Shown here one piece after another: positions 10,455 to 21,200 of a DNA stretch of 64,000 nt. Each line of letters opens with the position of its first letter. Within the stretch, counting starts at the first letter, position 1. A program made the translations under genes and the position numbers. Under the pieces are notes generated by a model. It was given only the letters and a program-made list of their open reading frames with translations, was not told the DNA's origin and searched no databases. The DNA comes from Quadrisphaera granulorum (GTDB taxonomy: Bacteria > Actinomycetota > Actinomycetes > Actinomycetales > Quadrisphaeraceae): NCBI RefSeq assembly GCF_003149145.1, contig NZ_QGDQ01000011.1, positions 82,214-146,213 on the forward strand, written 5' to 3'.

Positions 10455-10886
10455 TCACAGGAACCCGGGCAGGTCGTCGAGCTGGACGCCGTCGTAGCTG
10501 GCCTCCGCCTGCGCGAACCGCTCGTCCCAGGCGGCGAGGTCCCAGACCTCCAGACGCTCGCCGGCGCCCACCACGGCCACTTCGCGATCGAGCCCCGCGA
10601 AGGACCTCAGCGTCGGCGGCAGCGTGAAGCGGCCCTGCTTGTCCAGCTCCTCCTCGGAGGCACCGGCCAGCATGACGCGTAGGTAGTCGCGCACCGAGGG
10701 GTTGGTGGCCGTCGCGGCTCGCAGTTCCTCGTAGCGGCGCTCGAAGTCGGCCCTGGGGTAGACGTGCAGGCACGGCCCCTGCCCACGGGTCAGGTAGAAG
10801 CCTCCGGCCAGCGCCTCCCGGTAGCGGGAGGGCACGAGCAGGCGCCCCTTCTCGTCCAGGCGCGGGGTGTGAGTGCCGACGAACAC
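10455..10886 (-). CDS. mraZ: Transcriptional regulator MraZ
   Basis: MraZ is an AbrB-like DNA-binding protein that regulates its own dcw operon. The 143-residue product starts FVGTHTPRLDEKGRLLVPSR and contains the duplicated MraZ fold, with DEKGR near residue 11 and the second copy DKQGRFTLPPTLR near 82. The start is the GTG at 10886, because it is preceded by GGAAGG at proper spacing and gives the family's exact N-terminus; the frame stays open far upstream but that part has no coding character. A 12-bp tandem repeat lies about 115 bp upstream in the divergent promoter region and is the natural place to look for its operator. Confidence 0.95.
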   Translation of the reverse strand: MFVGTHTPRLDEKGRLLVPSRYREALAGGFYLTRGQGPCLHVYPRADFERRYEELRAATATNPSVRDYLRVMLAGASEEELDKQGRFTLPPTLRSFAGLDREVAVVGAGERLEVWDLAAWDERFAQAEASYDGVQLDDLPGFL

Positions 10887-11000
10887 GGGTCGGCCCTTCC
10901 CCCCGGCGGGAGCCCGGCCTTCCCGCGCTCCGCATGCCTCCACGTTACTCCACTTCACTCCACCGGACCGGCTCCTTGCTCTTCTCCCGCCCGGTGCCGT

Positions 11001-11080
11001 GTCCCCGCCGACGTCCCCGCCGACGTCCCCGCCGACGTCCCCGCCGACGTCCCCGCCGACGTCCCCGCCGACGTCCCCGG
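11001..11080. repeat. 12-bp tandem repeat between mraZ and moxR
   Basis: Six perfect head-to-tail copies of GTCCCCGCCGAC start at 11001, 11013, 11025, 11037, 11049 and 11061, followed by a decayed seventh (GTCCCCGG). The array lies in the 288-bp divergent region between mraZ (start 10886) and moxR (start 11175). Read on the minus strand the unit is GTCGGCGGGGAC. MraZ proteins bind arrays of short G-rich repeats near their own promoter, but known arrays have roughly 10-bp spacing, so an operator role is only a hypothesis. There are no spacers, so this is not a CRISPR. Confidence 0.9.
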
Positions 11081-11174
11081 CGCACCCTCGCCACACCCAC
11101 GCCAGGGAGCGGCTCGCCGTGCCGTCCGTGACAGGAGAGGTGTCTGTGATCGGAGGTCCGCGGGAGGGACTGCG

Positions 11175-12197
<1,023 letters not shown>

Positions 12198-12204
12198 CCC
12201 GCTC

Positions 12205-13527
12205 GTGACGCCCGCCGGACGAGCCACCCGCGCGGTGTGGGCCGTCGGGCTCACCCGGCGCGGACGCGCCCTGCTGCTGGCGGGCCTCCTGCTCGGAGCC
12301 GCCGGGATGTGGCAGGGCCAGCAGGCCCTCCTGCGGGTCGCGCTGCTCGTGCTGATGCTCCCCCTGCTGTCCCTGGCGCTGGCTGCCCTGACGGGCACGA
12401 GCACCACCGTGCGGCGCAGCACCTCGCCGGAGCGCGCCGTCGTCGGCCAGGCCTGCCGGGTCCGCCTCGACCTGCGCAACCCCGGCCGCATGACGACCCC
12501 CGTGCTGCTCGCGCAGGACCGGCTGCCCGCCGGCTGGCCGCGCGCGCCCCGCTTCACCGTCGACCCGCTGCCCCCCGGCGGACGCGCCGCCGTCGCCTAC
12601 TCCGCCACTCCCCCGCGGCGCGGACACCACCGCCTGGGGCCGCTGCAGGTACGGGTCACCGACCCGCTCGGGCTGTGCGAGCTCCCGCTGCGCGCCGGAG
12701 GCCGCTCCGAGGTGCTCGTGCTGCCCGCCACCACCGCGGTGCCCGGCGCGAGCGCGCTGCTCACCGGCTCCGGTGGCGACGACGCCGGCGGCGGCGCGGG
12801 CACCGTCAGCGGAGAACGCGGCATGAGCACCCGCGAGTACCGCTCCGGAGACGACCTGCGCCGCGTCCACTGGCGCTCCACAGCCCGCCGAGGCGAGCTC
12901 ATGGTCCGCCAGGACGAACAGCCCCGGCAGCGCCGCGGCGTCGTCGTCCTCGACCGACGCCCCGGCGCTCACTCCGACGAAGCCGCCTTCGACCACGCCG
13001 TCGCCGCGGCCGCGTCCCTGGCGGTCTCGCTCCACGACGCCGGAGCGGCCGTGCACCTGGAGCTCGCCGACGGCCCTGCCGGGCAGCCGCAGGCCCAGGG
13101 CCGGGAGCACCTGCTGGAGCGGCTGGCCCTCGTCGAGCCGGCCGACGGCCCGTCGCTGGCGCTGAGCACCATGCTGGCCGCCGCGCTCGGAGGCCGCAGC
13201 GAGGCGGAGTCGCGCGACGGGATCGTCGTCGTGGTCGCCGGTGCCCTCGGACGCGCCGACGCCGACGCGCTCGCGACAGCGGGGCGCGGCGGCACCGTCC
13301 GACGGCGCTCGGCGTCCCTCGCCGTGCTCTCCCAACCCCCCGCCCCCGGCGCCGTCGAGGCGCTCCTCGGCGGCGGGTGGGCCGTGCTCGACCTGTCCGA
13401 GGGCGAACCACTGGCCGACGCGTGGCTGCGGGCGCGCGAACCGGCAGCGGCCACCGCCGCGAGCAGCAGCACGATCAGTAGCACGAGCAGTACGGCCGCC
13501 ACCACCGCCGGAGGATCAGCACCGTGA
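12205..13527 (+). CDS. DUF58 domain-containing membrane protein
   Basis: The 440-residue product has two N-terminal membrane segments (about 20-35 and 43-62), an Ig-like region, and the DUF58 signature GMSTREYRSGDDLRRVHWRS near residue 207, continuing with RRGELMVRQDE. DUF58 proteins resemble VWA domains and are nearly always encoded next to MoxR ATPases. The GTG at 12205 is only 7 nt after the moxR stop, and the gene overlaps the transglutaminase by 4 nt, so all three are probably one operon. The C-terminus is Ser/Thr-rich and degenerate. The molecular function is not established. Confidence 0.9.
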   Translation: MTPAGRATRAVWAVGLTRRGRALLLAGLLLGAAGMWQGQQALLRVALLVLMLPLLSLALAALTGTSTTVRRSTSPERAVVGQACRVRLDLRNPGRMTTPVLLAQDRLPAGWPRAPRFTVDPLPPGGRAAVAYSATPPRRGHHRLGPLQVRVTDPLGLCELPLRAGGRSEVLVLPATTAVPGASALLTGSGGDDAGGGAGTVSGERGMSTREYRSGDDLRRVHWRSTARRGELMVRQDEQPRQRRGVVVLDRRPGAHSDEAAFDHAVAAAASLAVSLHDAGAAVHLELADGPAGQPQAQGREHLLERLALVEPADGPSLALSTMLAAALGGRSEAESRDGIVVVVAGALGRADADALATAGRGGTVRRRSASLAVLSQPPAPGAVEALLGGGWAVLDLSEGEPLADAWLRAREPAAATAASSSTISSTSSTAATTAGGSAP

Positions 13528-15935
13528 CCTCGACAGGACGCCTGCGGCTGGCCTCGACCGTCGCCGTGCTGGCCACCACCGCCGGGCTGCACCTCGTCGT
13601 CGAGGGCACCGCGTGGTTCGTGCAGGCGCTCCTGGCCGTCGTCGTCGTCGCGGCGACGGGCGCGGCTGCCTCTGCGCTGCGACTGCCCGGCTGGGTCGGG
13701 GCGCTGGCCCAGCCGCTGGCGCTGCTCGTGGTGCTGTGCGTGCTCTTCGTGCCCGGACAGGCCGTGCTCGGGCTGCTGCCCGGGCCCGAGGCGCTGCGCG
13801 CGCTGTGGGTGCTGGCGCTGGAGGGTCGCGAGACCATCAACAGCCAGGCAGCGCCGGTGGTCGCCGAGCCCGGGCTGCGGCTGCTTACGACGGCGGGGGC
13901 AGGCGCCGTCGCCGTCGTCGTCGACATCGTCGCCGTGGTGCTGCGCTCCCCCGCCCTCACCGGACCGGTGCTGTTGGCGGTGCACGCCGTCGCGGTGGTC
14001 TTCACCCCCGGTGGCGTGACGTGGGGCTGGTTCGCCCTCGCCGTGGCGGGCTGGCTGCTGCTGATCGCTGCGGACGGCGGCTCGCGCGCGGCCGCCTGGG
14101 GACGGCGCGTCAAGCAGCGGCCCACGGCTCGCACGTCTCCCGGCGGAAACGGCGGCGGAGGCGGTGCGGGCAGGGGCGATGGGCGTGCCGTCCGGGCGGG
14201 GACGGGGGCCGCCACCGCCGTCGCCGTGACGGTCTCGGTGGTCGCCGTCGTCGCCGCCGTGGCGGTGCCTCCGCTGGTGCCGGGCACCACGTCGGTGGTG
14301 CTGGTGGGCGGCAACGGCGCAGGCATCGGCGGCGCCGCCGCGAACTCCGTCAACCCCCTGCTCGACCTGCGCTCCGACCTGGAGAGCCAGGGCACCGCCG
14401 AGGTGCTGAGCTACCGGACCTCCGCCCTCACCCCCACACCGCTGCGCATCGTCACCGTCGACAACTTCGACGGTGAGGTGTGGCGCCCGTCCGAGATCGA
14501 CCGCTCCCAGACCCGCGCGCTGGGCGACGGCATGCCCGGCGTGCCGGGGCTCGCGCCGGACACGCCCCGGACCGACGTCCGCTACGACATCACCGTCGAG
14601 GCGCTGCGCCAGCAGTGGCTGCCCACGCCCTACCCGGCGACGTCCGTGGAGATCGACGGCGACTGGTTCGTCGACACCAGCACACTCAACATCCGCGCCC
14701 AGGGCCGCACCGCCACGCGTGAGGGGCAGGACTACCGCGTGGTCCAGGCCGCGGTCGCCCCCACCCCGGAGCAGCTGCGCGACGCCGGCCCCGCCCCCGC
14801 CGACGTCGTCGAGCGGTACACGGCGCTGCCGCAAGGCCTTCCTCCCCAGCTGGAGCAGCAAGCGCGCGAGGTGGTCGGCTCCGAGACCAGCGGTTTCCTC
14901 CAGGCGACGAAGCTGCAGGACTGGTTCCGCAGCACCGGCGGCTTCACGTACTCCCTGGAGGCGCCGGAGCCACGCTCGGCGAACGCCCTCGTCGACTTCC
15001 TCAACGACAAGACCGGGTACTGCGTCCACTTCGCCTCGGCGATGGCCGTGATGGCCCGCACGCTCGGCATCCCCGCGCGGGTGGCGGTGGGCTTCCTGCC
15101 AGGGGCACGGCTCGGCGACGGGACCTGGCAGGTGACGCTGCAGGAGGCCCACGCCTGGCCGGAGCTGTACTTCGAGGGCGCGGGCTGGGTGCGCTTCGAG
15201 CCCACCCCCAGCGCCCGGACCGGCGCCGCTCCCGCGTGGACCATCGCCCCGGTCGCCCCGCCGACCGCCTCGACGGCCCCGACGGACGGAGCCAGCGTGC
15301 CGTCGGTGGCGCCGAGTGCAGCGGCGACCTCCTCGGCCGCCCCCGCCACCCCCGGGACGACGACGCAGACCAGCGCGCAGAACGCTGGTGTGCCCTGGTC
15401 CGGCCTGCTCGTGGTGCTGGCCCTCGTGCTCGGAGTGCTTGCTGCGCCGCTGGCCAGCCGTTCGCTGGTGCGCCGGCGGCGGTGGCGGCACGCCGACACC
15501 GCCGCAGCGCAGGCGGAAGCCGCGTGGGCCGACCTCGTGGAGCAGATCGGTGACCTCGGGGTGAGCGTGCCGCCCTCACAGACGCCCCGACAGGTGGGGA
15601 GCCGCCTGGCCGAGGGGCTGCGACGGGACGGGCCCGGGGCTCCGGGAGCTCCTGTGGGGAGTTCGGGCGGCTCGGGCGGCTCAGGCGACTCGGGCGGCCA
15701 GAGAGACCGAGAGCCGCAGGCCGTGGCCCGCCTCGTCGGCGCCGTCGAAGGCGCTCGCTACGGGGCACCCGGCTCTGCCGGCGGCGGGACGGCGCTGGTC
15801 GAGGACGTGCGCGAGGTGGTCGACGCGGTAGTCGCCCAGCGACCGCGCTCGGCGACCTGGCGCTGGCGGCTGCTGCCGCCCTCCGGGGTGGCGCACCTGC
15901 GTCGCTGGGGTCGGGCACTGCTGCGCCGCGGCTGA
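13524..15935 (+). CDS. Membrane transglutaminase-like protein (TgpA/DUF3488 type)
   Basis: The 803-residue protein has about six N-terminal membrane segments (residues 1-260), a large extracytoplasmic domain with a transglutaminase-like core, one further membrane segment near 625-645 and a cytoplasmic DUF4129-type tail. The core contains Cys500 (TGYCVHFASAMAVMART), His543 (EAHAWPEL) and Glu559 (WVRFEPTPS), the expected catalytic triad arrangement with Glu in the acidic position. A Ser/Thr/Pro/Ala linker follows the core. Such proteins are encoded with MoxR and DUF58 throughout actinobacteria. The substrate is unknown. The GTG start overlaps DUF58 by 4 nt. Confidence 0.9.
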   Translation: MTSTGRLRLASTVAVLATTAGLHLVVEGTAWFVQALLAVVVVAATGAAASALRLPGWVGALAQPLALLVVLCVLFVPGQAVLGLLPGPEALRALWVLALEGRETINSQAAPVVAEPGLRLLTTAGAGAVAVVVDIVAVVLRSPALTGPVLLAVHAVAVVFTPGGVTWGWFALAVAGWLLLIAADGGSRAAAWGRRVKQRPTARTSPGGNGGGGGAGRGDGRAVRAGTGAATAVAVTVSVVAVVAAVAVPPLVPGTTSVVLVGGNGAGIGGAAANSVNPLLDLRSDLESQGTAEVLSYRTSALTPTPLRIVTVDNFDGEVWRPSEIDRSQTRALGDGMPGVPGLAPDTPRTDVRYDITVEALRQQWLPTPYPATSVEIDGDWFVDTSTLNIRAQGRTATREGQDYRVVQAAVAPTPEQLRDAGPAPADVVERYTALPQGLPPQLEQQAREVVGSETSGFLQATKLQDWFRSTGGFTYSLEAPEPRSANALVDFLNDKTGYCVHFASAMAVMARTLGIPARVAVGFLPGARLGDGTWQVTLQEAHAWPELYFEGAGWVRFEPTPSARTGAAPAWTIAPVAPPTASTAPTDGASVPSVAPSAAATSSAAPATPGTTTQTSAQNAGVPWSGLLVVLALVLGVLAAPLASRSLVRRRRWRHADTAAAQAEAAWADLVEQIGDLGVSVPPSQTPRQVGSRLAEGLRRDGPGAPGAPVGSSGGSGGSGDSGGQRDREPQAVARLVGAVEGARYGAPGSAGGGTALVEDVREVVDAVVAQRPRSATWRWRLLPPSGVAHLRRWGRALLRRG

Positions 15936-15983
15936 CGCGCCGCGCCTGACGTGCGAGCCGGCTCGAGGGCCGCCCCGGGGTCA

Positions 15984-16040
15984 CACCTGCGCACTTCAGG
16001 GGCGAGTGCGGGCGCAGGACGCCCCTGAAGTGCGCAGGTG
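15984..16040. repeat. 20-bp perfect inverted repeat
   Basis: The arms at 15984-16003 and 16021-16040 are exact reverse complements (each contains GCGCACTTCAGGGGC or its complement), with a 17-nt spacer. The hairpin lies in the 216-bp gap between the convergent transglutaminase and DUF3040 genes. It has no T-run, so it may be a bidirectional RNA end or an intergenic palindromic element of the REP type. It shares the GCGCACTT arm sequence with a smaller hairpin near 18070-18091. Confidence 0.85.
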
Positions 16041-16080
16041 CGGAGCCGCGGGTCGGCTTTCCTCCGACGGCGGCACGCGA

Positions 16081-16112
16081 AGAGGCCCGCCCCCTGGTGG
16101 GGACGGGCCTCT
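16081..16112. terminator. Candidate bidirectional terminator
   Basis: The arms AGAGGCCCGCCCC (16081-16093) and GGGGACGGGCCTCT (16099-16112) can pair with one bulged base around a 5-nt loop. The hairpin lies between convergent genes, 40 nt past the DUF3040 stop and about 145 nt past the transglutaminase stop. The stem is very GC-rich and no T-run follows, as is usual in this phylum. Confidence 0.6.
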
Positions 16113-16151
16113 CGTCGTCGTGATCCCTGTCAGCGGCAGGGGTGGTGGGGC

Positions 16152-16598
16152 TCAGCCCCAGCGGTCGTCGCGGCGGCGGTCCCACCGCTGCTCGAGCCGC
16201 TGCATGAAGGTGCCGGAGCGGCGAGCCCTCGGGCCGCGCGGTCCGGTGGCCGGGCGCGGCCCCGGGCGTCCGTCGGCGCCGACCACACCGATGGGGCCGG
16301 ACTCTGCGCGACCGCCCCCAGCGCCGGAGACCGCGTAGAGGATGCCGCCGAGCATCACCAGGAATGCTGCGCCACCGAGGCCGTAGACCCAGCCGCGCTG
16401 CGAGAGCGGGATGAGGAACAAGATGGCCACGAGCGCCGCCAGGCCAGCGACGGCGATGCTGACTCCGAGGACCAGGCTCTTCTTGCCCCCACCTGCGCGG
16501 CGAGGGCCGCGCATGGTCGAAGCGAAGCGGGGGTCGTCAGAGAGCAGTTGCTGCTCCATCTGCTCCAGCAGACGCTGCTCGTGCTCAGACAGCGGCAC
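16152..16598 (-). CDS. DUF3040 domain-containing membrane protein
   Basis: The 148-residue product begins PLSEHEQRLLEQMEQQLLSDDP, the conserved opening of DUF3040, followed by two hydrophobic segments (about residues 40-60 and 67-88) and an Arg/Gly/Pro-rich cytoplasmic tail ending QRWDRRRDDRWG. The GTG at 16598 is chosen over an upstream in-frame ATG at 16685 because AGGAGG sits 6 nt before it and the family starts exactly here. The function is unknown; in many actinobacteria the family is encoded near dinB or the dcw cluster, as seen here. Confidence 0.9.
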   Translation of the reverse strand: MPLSEHEQRLLEQMEQQLLSDDPRFASTMRGPRRAGGGKKSLVLGVSIAVAGLAALVAILFLIPLSQRGWVYGLGGAAFLVMLGGILYAVSGAGGGRAESGPIGVVGADGRPGPRPATGPRGPRARRSGTFMQRLEQRWDRRRDDRWG

Positions 16599-16756
16599 TG
16601 CGACCTCCTGCGATCCTTCACTCCGGAACCACAGGATAGGTCCCGTCAAGGGGTGGGGAAAGCCGGTCTCGCCCAGCGTGGGCAAGGCAACTTTCCTGGT
16701 CCCACCTGCACCACTGTCCCCATGCGCACCAGCATGTGAACCCTGTCGGCGAGGCG

Positions 16757-18040
16757 TCAGCGCCCCTTGCCCCCCGGACGAGGGAGCAGCAGCGACGCCG
16801 GGGTCACCGCACCGCTGCCGAAGCGCCGTCCTGCCGCGTCCACAGCCCGGTCAGCCTCACGCCAGCCGCGCTCCGGTTCATCCAGACGGAGCTGGCGGGG
16901 CACCCGATCGGCGTCGACAAGGCCCTCCACACGCACACCCACCAACCGGATGCGTGCCCGCTGCAGACCCATCGCCGCCCACAGGGCCGCGGCGGCGGCG
17001 TAGACGTCGCGGCCAGAGTCGGTCGCCTCGCGCAGGGTCCGCGAGCGCGTGACGGTGGTGAAGTCGGCGAAGCGGACGACGAGCACCACCGTGCGGCCGA
17101 CGTGCCCGTCGCGACGCAGGTGGCGGGCGACGCGCTCGGACATGCGGAGCACCTCGCGGAGCACGACCTCGGGGTCGTCGACGTCGACGGCGAAGGTCTC
17201 CTGCGCGCCCGCGGATTTCTCGGCCACGGCCGCACTGGTCACCACGGGGCGGGGGTCGCGGCCCCAGGCCAGCTCGTGCATGGAGGAGCCGAGCGCGTCA
17301 CCGAGGGCGCGGCGCAGCGTGGTCGACGGCGTATGCGCCACCTGCCCCACGGTGTGCAGGCCCAGGCGCGCGAGCGCCTCCTGGGTGCGCTCCCCTACGC
17401 CCCACAGCGCACTGGTGGGCAGCGGGTGCAGGAAGGGCACCACCTGGTCGGCGGGCACCACGAGAGCGCCGTCGGGCTTGGCGCGGCCGGAGGCGAGCTT
17501 GGCGACGGCCTTCGTCGTCGCCAGTCCCACCGAGCAGGTGATGCCCTGCTCGTCGGCCACCCTGTCGCGCAGCTCGGTGGCGATCTGTAGCGGCGTGCCC
17601 GAGCGGCGCACCGCTCCGGAGACGTCGAGGAAGGCCTCGTCCATGCCCAGCTGCTCCACCACCGGGGTCACCGAGGTGAGCAGGGCGACGACGGCGGCCG
17701 AGACCGCGGCGTACCGGTCGGGGTCGGGCGGGAGGACGACGGCGCCCGGACAGAGGCGGCGGGCGCGGCTCATGGACATCGCCGAGTGGACGCCGGAGCG
17801 GCGTGCCTCGTACGTGGCGGAGAGGACGACGCCGCGGCTCGACCCGCCGCCGACGATCACCGGCTTGCCGCGCAGGTCGGGGCGGTCCAGGAGGGAGACG
17901 GAGGCGTAGAAGGCGTCCATGTCGACGTGGAGCACGGTGCAGCCGTCGCTCGCGTCACCGGGGGTGTGCTCGCGCAGACCGGCGACGGAGGCGGCCACGG
18001 CGGGGTCGAGCCCGGCCCGCTCGAGCTGGCGGCGGCTCAC
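16757..18040 (-). CDS. dinB: DNA polymerase IV (Y family)
   Basis: Pol IV performs error-prone translesion synthesis. The 427-residue product carries the Y-family core LHVDMDAFYASV (catalytic D40 and D42), the steric-gate region, GVVLSATYEARRSGVHSAM, and the second metal site GMDEAFLDV (D134, E135), followed by helix-hairpin-helix and little-finger domains. All catalytic acids are present, so it is an active Pol IV type and not the inactive ImuB that usually accompanies DnaE2. No clear QLxLF clamp-binding tail is visible at the C-terminus. The GTG at 18040 is preferred; an upstream ATG at 18121 would add 27 low-complexity residues and start next to a hairpin. Confidence 0.92.
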   Translation of the reverse strand: MSRRQLERAGLDPAVAASVAGLREHTPGDASDGCTVLHVDMDAFYASVSLLDRPDLRGKPVIVGGGSSRGVVLSATYEARRSGVHSAMSMSRARRLCPGAVVLPPDPDRYAAVSAAVVALLTSVTPVVEQLGMDEAFLDVSGAVRRSGTPLQIATELRDRVADEQGITCSVGLATTKAVAKLASGRAKPDGALVVPADQVVPFLHPLPTSALWGVGERTQEALARLGLHTVGQVAHTPSTTLRRALGDALGSSMHELAWGRDPRPVVTSAAVAEKSAGAQETFAVDVDDPEVVLREVLRMSERVARHLRRDGHVGRTVVLVVRFADFTTVTRSRTLREATDSGRDVYAAAAALWAAMGLQRARIRLVGVRVEGLVDADRVPRQLRLDEPERGWREADRAVDAAGRRFGSGAVTPASLLLPRPGGKGR

Positions 18041-18069
18041 GCGTCCCCACCCCCGCCTGCTCCCCTTCC

Positions 18070-18091
18070 CGCACTTTCCGCGGCAAGTGCG
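18070..18091. repeat. Short hairpin upstream of dinB
   Basis: CGCACTT (18070-18076) and AAGTGCG (18085-18091) are complementary around an 8-nt loop containing CCGCGG. It lies about 30 nt upstream of the dinB GTG, so it would be in the leader if dinB is transcribed with dnaE2. It resembles the outer arm of the repeat at 15984-16040. Its role is unknown. Confidence 0.5.
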
Positions 18092-18145
18092 CTCCTCCCG
18101 CCGCGCGAGCTCCTGCCCCATCCCGCGGATTCCCGCCCCATGGCG

Positions 18146-18188
18146 CGAGTTCCGGCCCCATCCAGCTCCGTGATGGGGCCGGAACTCG
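18146..18188. terminator. 17-bp perfect hairpin between dnaE2 and dinB
   Basis: CGAGTTCCGGCCCCATC (18146-18162) is exactly complementary to 18172-18188 around a 9-nt loop. It is about 80 nt past the dnaE2 stop and 106 nt before the dinB start, both leftward genes, so it may end or attenuate dnaE2 transcription. Near copies of its arm (GGCGCGAACTCGGCCGAAGGGGC) are split through 18190-18220, which suggests a palindromic repeat family rather than a single terminator. Confidence 0.5.
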
Positions 18189-18269
18189 ACTCAAGGGGCG
18201 CGAACTCGGCCGAAGGGGCGGAAGAGCCGCGGAAGGCGTCCGGCCGGTGCGCTACCCGGCTGACCGGGC

Positions 18270-21200
18270 TCACCACCCGGCGCTCCCGGAGCTGGAGTGC
18301 CACAGCTTGCGCGGAGCACCCCGACCAGCAGCGCCGCGCTCGGCGTCGAGGAGGTCCTCGAGGGCGTCGTCGGCGCTGCGCTCGACCGTCTGGTCGGCGC
18401 CCCCGTCGCCACTGCCGGCGGCACCGGCGGCAGAGACCCGGGTGTTGCGGGTGTCACTGCCGGGCGGGGCGATGTCGGCGTACGGCGAGAGCAGGAAGCC
18501 GCTGGCGTGCACGAACACCCGCCGGCCGCCTGCGCGCCCCCGCTCGGAGCGTGGGCGGTCTCCCACCGGCAGCCCGCTCGCCGCCGCGGCTTCCTCGGCA
18601 GCTTCCTCGGCGGCCTCCTGCGCGGCCCGCAGCGCGGCCTCGTCCTGGGCCGCGGCCTCCCGGGCGCCGGCGCCCGCGTACCGCTCGTCGTGCTGGCCCG
18701 GCCCGGAACGCCCCGCGTCGAGACCGGGCACGGCTCCGTCGTCGCGGCCCTGTCCGATGACCCGCGAAGGTGCCATGACCGGCCGGGTCGAACGGGACGC
18801 CGCCGCCCCCGCCACCGCCGCCGAGCCATACCCGGCGGCCGGCTGGCCTGCCATGACGCGGTAGACACCGTCCACCCCGTGCTCGGACCAGACCCGCCAC
18901 AGTGCGGGCATCGCCCAGGCGCCCGTGGCGCGCAGCGACACCCCGCGCGGACCGGTGCGTCGCAGCTCACCGCGCACCACGAGCAGCCACGACCCGAACA
19001 CCGTCGAGGCGTACGGCCCCTGCGCGTCCTCGAAGAAGGTCGCGTCGACGGGACCGGTGGAGTCGTCCAAGGTGAGGAACACCACGCGCCGGCCAGAGCG
19101 GATCGGCGGGGTCTGCGTGGCCACCTTCACGCCCGCCACCAGCAGCTCGCTCCGCGACCTCTGCCCGCGCAGCGCACTGGAACGGACCACACCGATCGCA
19201 TCGAGCATCGGCCCGTACGCCGCCACGACGTGGTGGCTGGCGTCCAGGCCGAGCACCTCCAGCTCGGTGCGCACCTGCTCGGCGGGAGTCATCTCCGGCA
19301 GACCGGACGGCTCGACATCACCGGGGGCATCGCCGAGGTCGAGCGCCAGCTGCACGTCCTCCGAGGTGGCCAACTTCCCATGATCACGAGGAGTTGAGCG
19401 GGACGACGACGACGAGCGGGTCCGGGCAGCACCGCGATCGAGCGCACGGGTGTGCCGGTCGAGGTCGGCGACTTGCAGCAGCAGGTCGCGCCGCGTCACC
19501 ACGCCGCGGCGGCGCACCGGCGCGGTGAGCCCGAGCCCGTAGATCGCGTCCAGCGCACCCGTGAGCACGAGCCGCTCCAGCACCGGCCGAGACGGGCGAG
19601 CGCGGTTCCACAGGTCAGCGAGGGAGTGGTAGGGCTGACCAGCGACGATGCGCGCGACCTCGGCGTCGCTGATGCCCTTGACCTCGGCCAGCGACAGCCG
19701 GATGCCCCACGCCCGCCCGTCGGGCACGGCGGCGTCCAGGCGGTAGCGGCTCGCGGACGGGCCGTACCGCTCGGCGGCCTCCCGCTCGCTCCAGCGCGGC
19801 GGTTGCGCGGGCGCCGGCCGCGGCCTCTCGTCGTCGTCGTCGCGACCTGGACCGGCGGGGTACTGCTGCAGCACCGCGGGCGGCGGTTCGTCCCAGGGCG
19901 CCACGTGCTCCACCCGGTACTCCCCGGTGGAGGCGTTGACGTCGAGCGGGAGCACCGCGACGCCCATCGTGCGGGCGTCGTCGAGGATGAGGCGCTTGGG
20001 GTACATGCCCGGGTCGTGGGTGAGCACCCCGGCGAGGAAGTGCGCCGGCCAGTGGGCCTTGAACCACGCCGACTGGTACGTGGGCAGCGCGAACGCCGCC
20101 GCGTGCGCCTTGCAGAACCCGAACGAGGCGAAGGCCGCCAGCACCTCCCAGATCCGCTGCACCTCGGCCGGCGTAAAGCCGGCCGCGAGCGCGCGGGGCC
20201 GCCACCAGGTCTCCACCTCGGCCTGCCCGTCGCGGGTGCCCAGGGCGCGGCGGACCTCGTCGGCCTGGGTGAGGCTCACCCCTGCGGTCTCGGCGACGAT
20301 CTGCAGCACCTGCTCGTGGAAGACCACCACCCCGCAGGTCTGCTCCAGCGCCTTCCGCAGTCGCTCGTGGAGGTAGTCGGGCGCGCGCCAGCCCTGCCGG
20401 GCCATGAGGAACGGCGTGACCATGTCGGACTTCACCGGCCCGGGCCGGAACAGGGAGATGTCGATGACGAGGTCGGCGAAGTCTTGCGGGGCGAACTTGC
20501 CGACCAGCTCTCGCTGCCCGGGTGACTCGATCTGGAAGCACCCGAGCGTGCGGGTGGAGCGGATGAGGCGGAAGGCGTCGTCGTCGTCCAGGGGCAGGGT
20601 GTCGAGGTCGATGCGCTCCCCCGTGGTCCGCTCCACCTCGCGGGTGGCGTGGGCGAACGCCGACTGCATGCGGATGCCGAGCACGTCGAGCTTGAGCAGG
20701 CCCATGACCTCGACGTCGTCCTTGTCGAAGGAGCTCATGGGAAAGCTCGTGGCGGACGGCTGCACGGGCGTCCGGTCCAGCAGCGACGCATCCGAGAGGA
20801 GCACCCCGCACGGGTGCAGCGCGGTGTGGCGGGGCAGCCCGTCGAGGCTCTCCACGAGGTCGTAGAGCAGGTCGAGGCGGGAGTCGGCCAGGCCCGAGGC
20901 GCGCAGTTCGGGCAGGTCGCGCAGGGCGTGGCGGACGTCGCGGGCGCGCAGGTGCGGGAAGGCCTTGGCGATGGCGTCGACCTCCCCCGGGGGCATGCCG
21001 AGGGCCGCGCCGACGTCGCGGACGGCGTGGCGGACCCGGTAGGTGTCGGTCATGGCGACGGCGGCCACGCGGTCTCCTCCGAAGCGGGCGAGCACGGCGT
21101 CGTAGACCTCGGTGCGGCGGGCGGACTCGACGTCGACGTCGATGTCGGGCAGCTCCGCCCGCGCGGTGGTGAGGAACCGCTCCATGAGCAGGCCGTGGGC

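Noticed and set aside
11001..11080. CRISPR-like array
   Set aside because: The units are 12 bp and contiguous with no spacers, and no cas gene is present.
12969..15491. 840-codon minus-strand frame opposite DUF58 and the transglutaminase
   Set aside because: Low-complexity Arg/Gly/His composition and no homology features; the plus-strand genes have intact motifs.
16757..18040. ImuB (inactive Y-family adaptor) identity for the polymerase next to dnaE2
   Set aside because: D40, D42, D134 and E135 of the active site are intact; ImuB proteins lose these.
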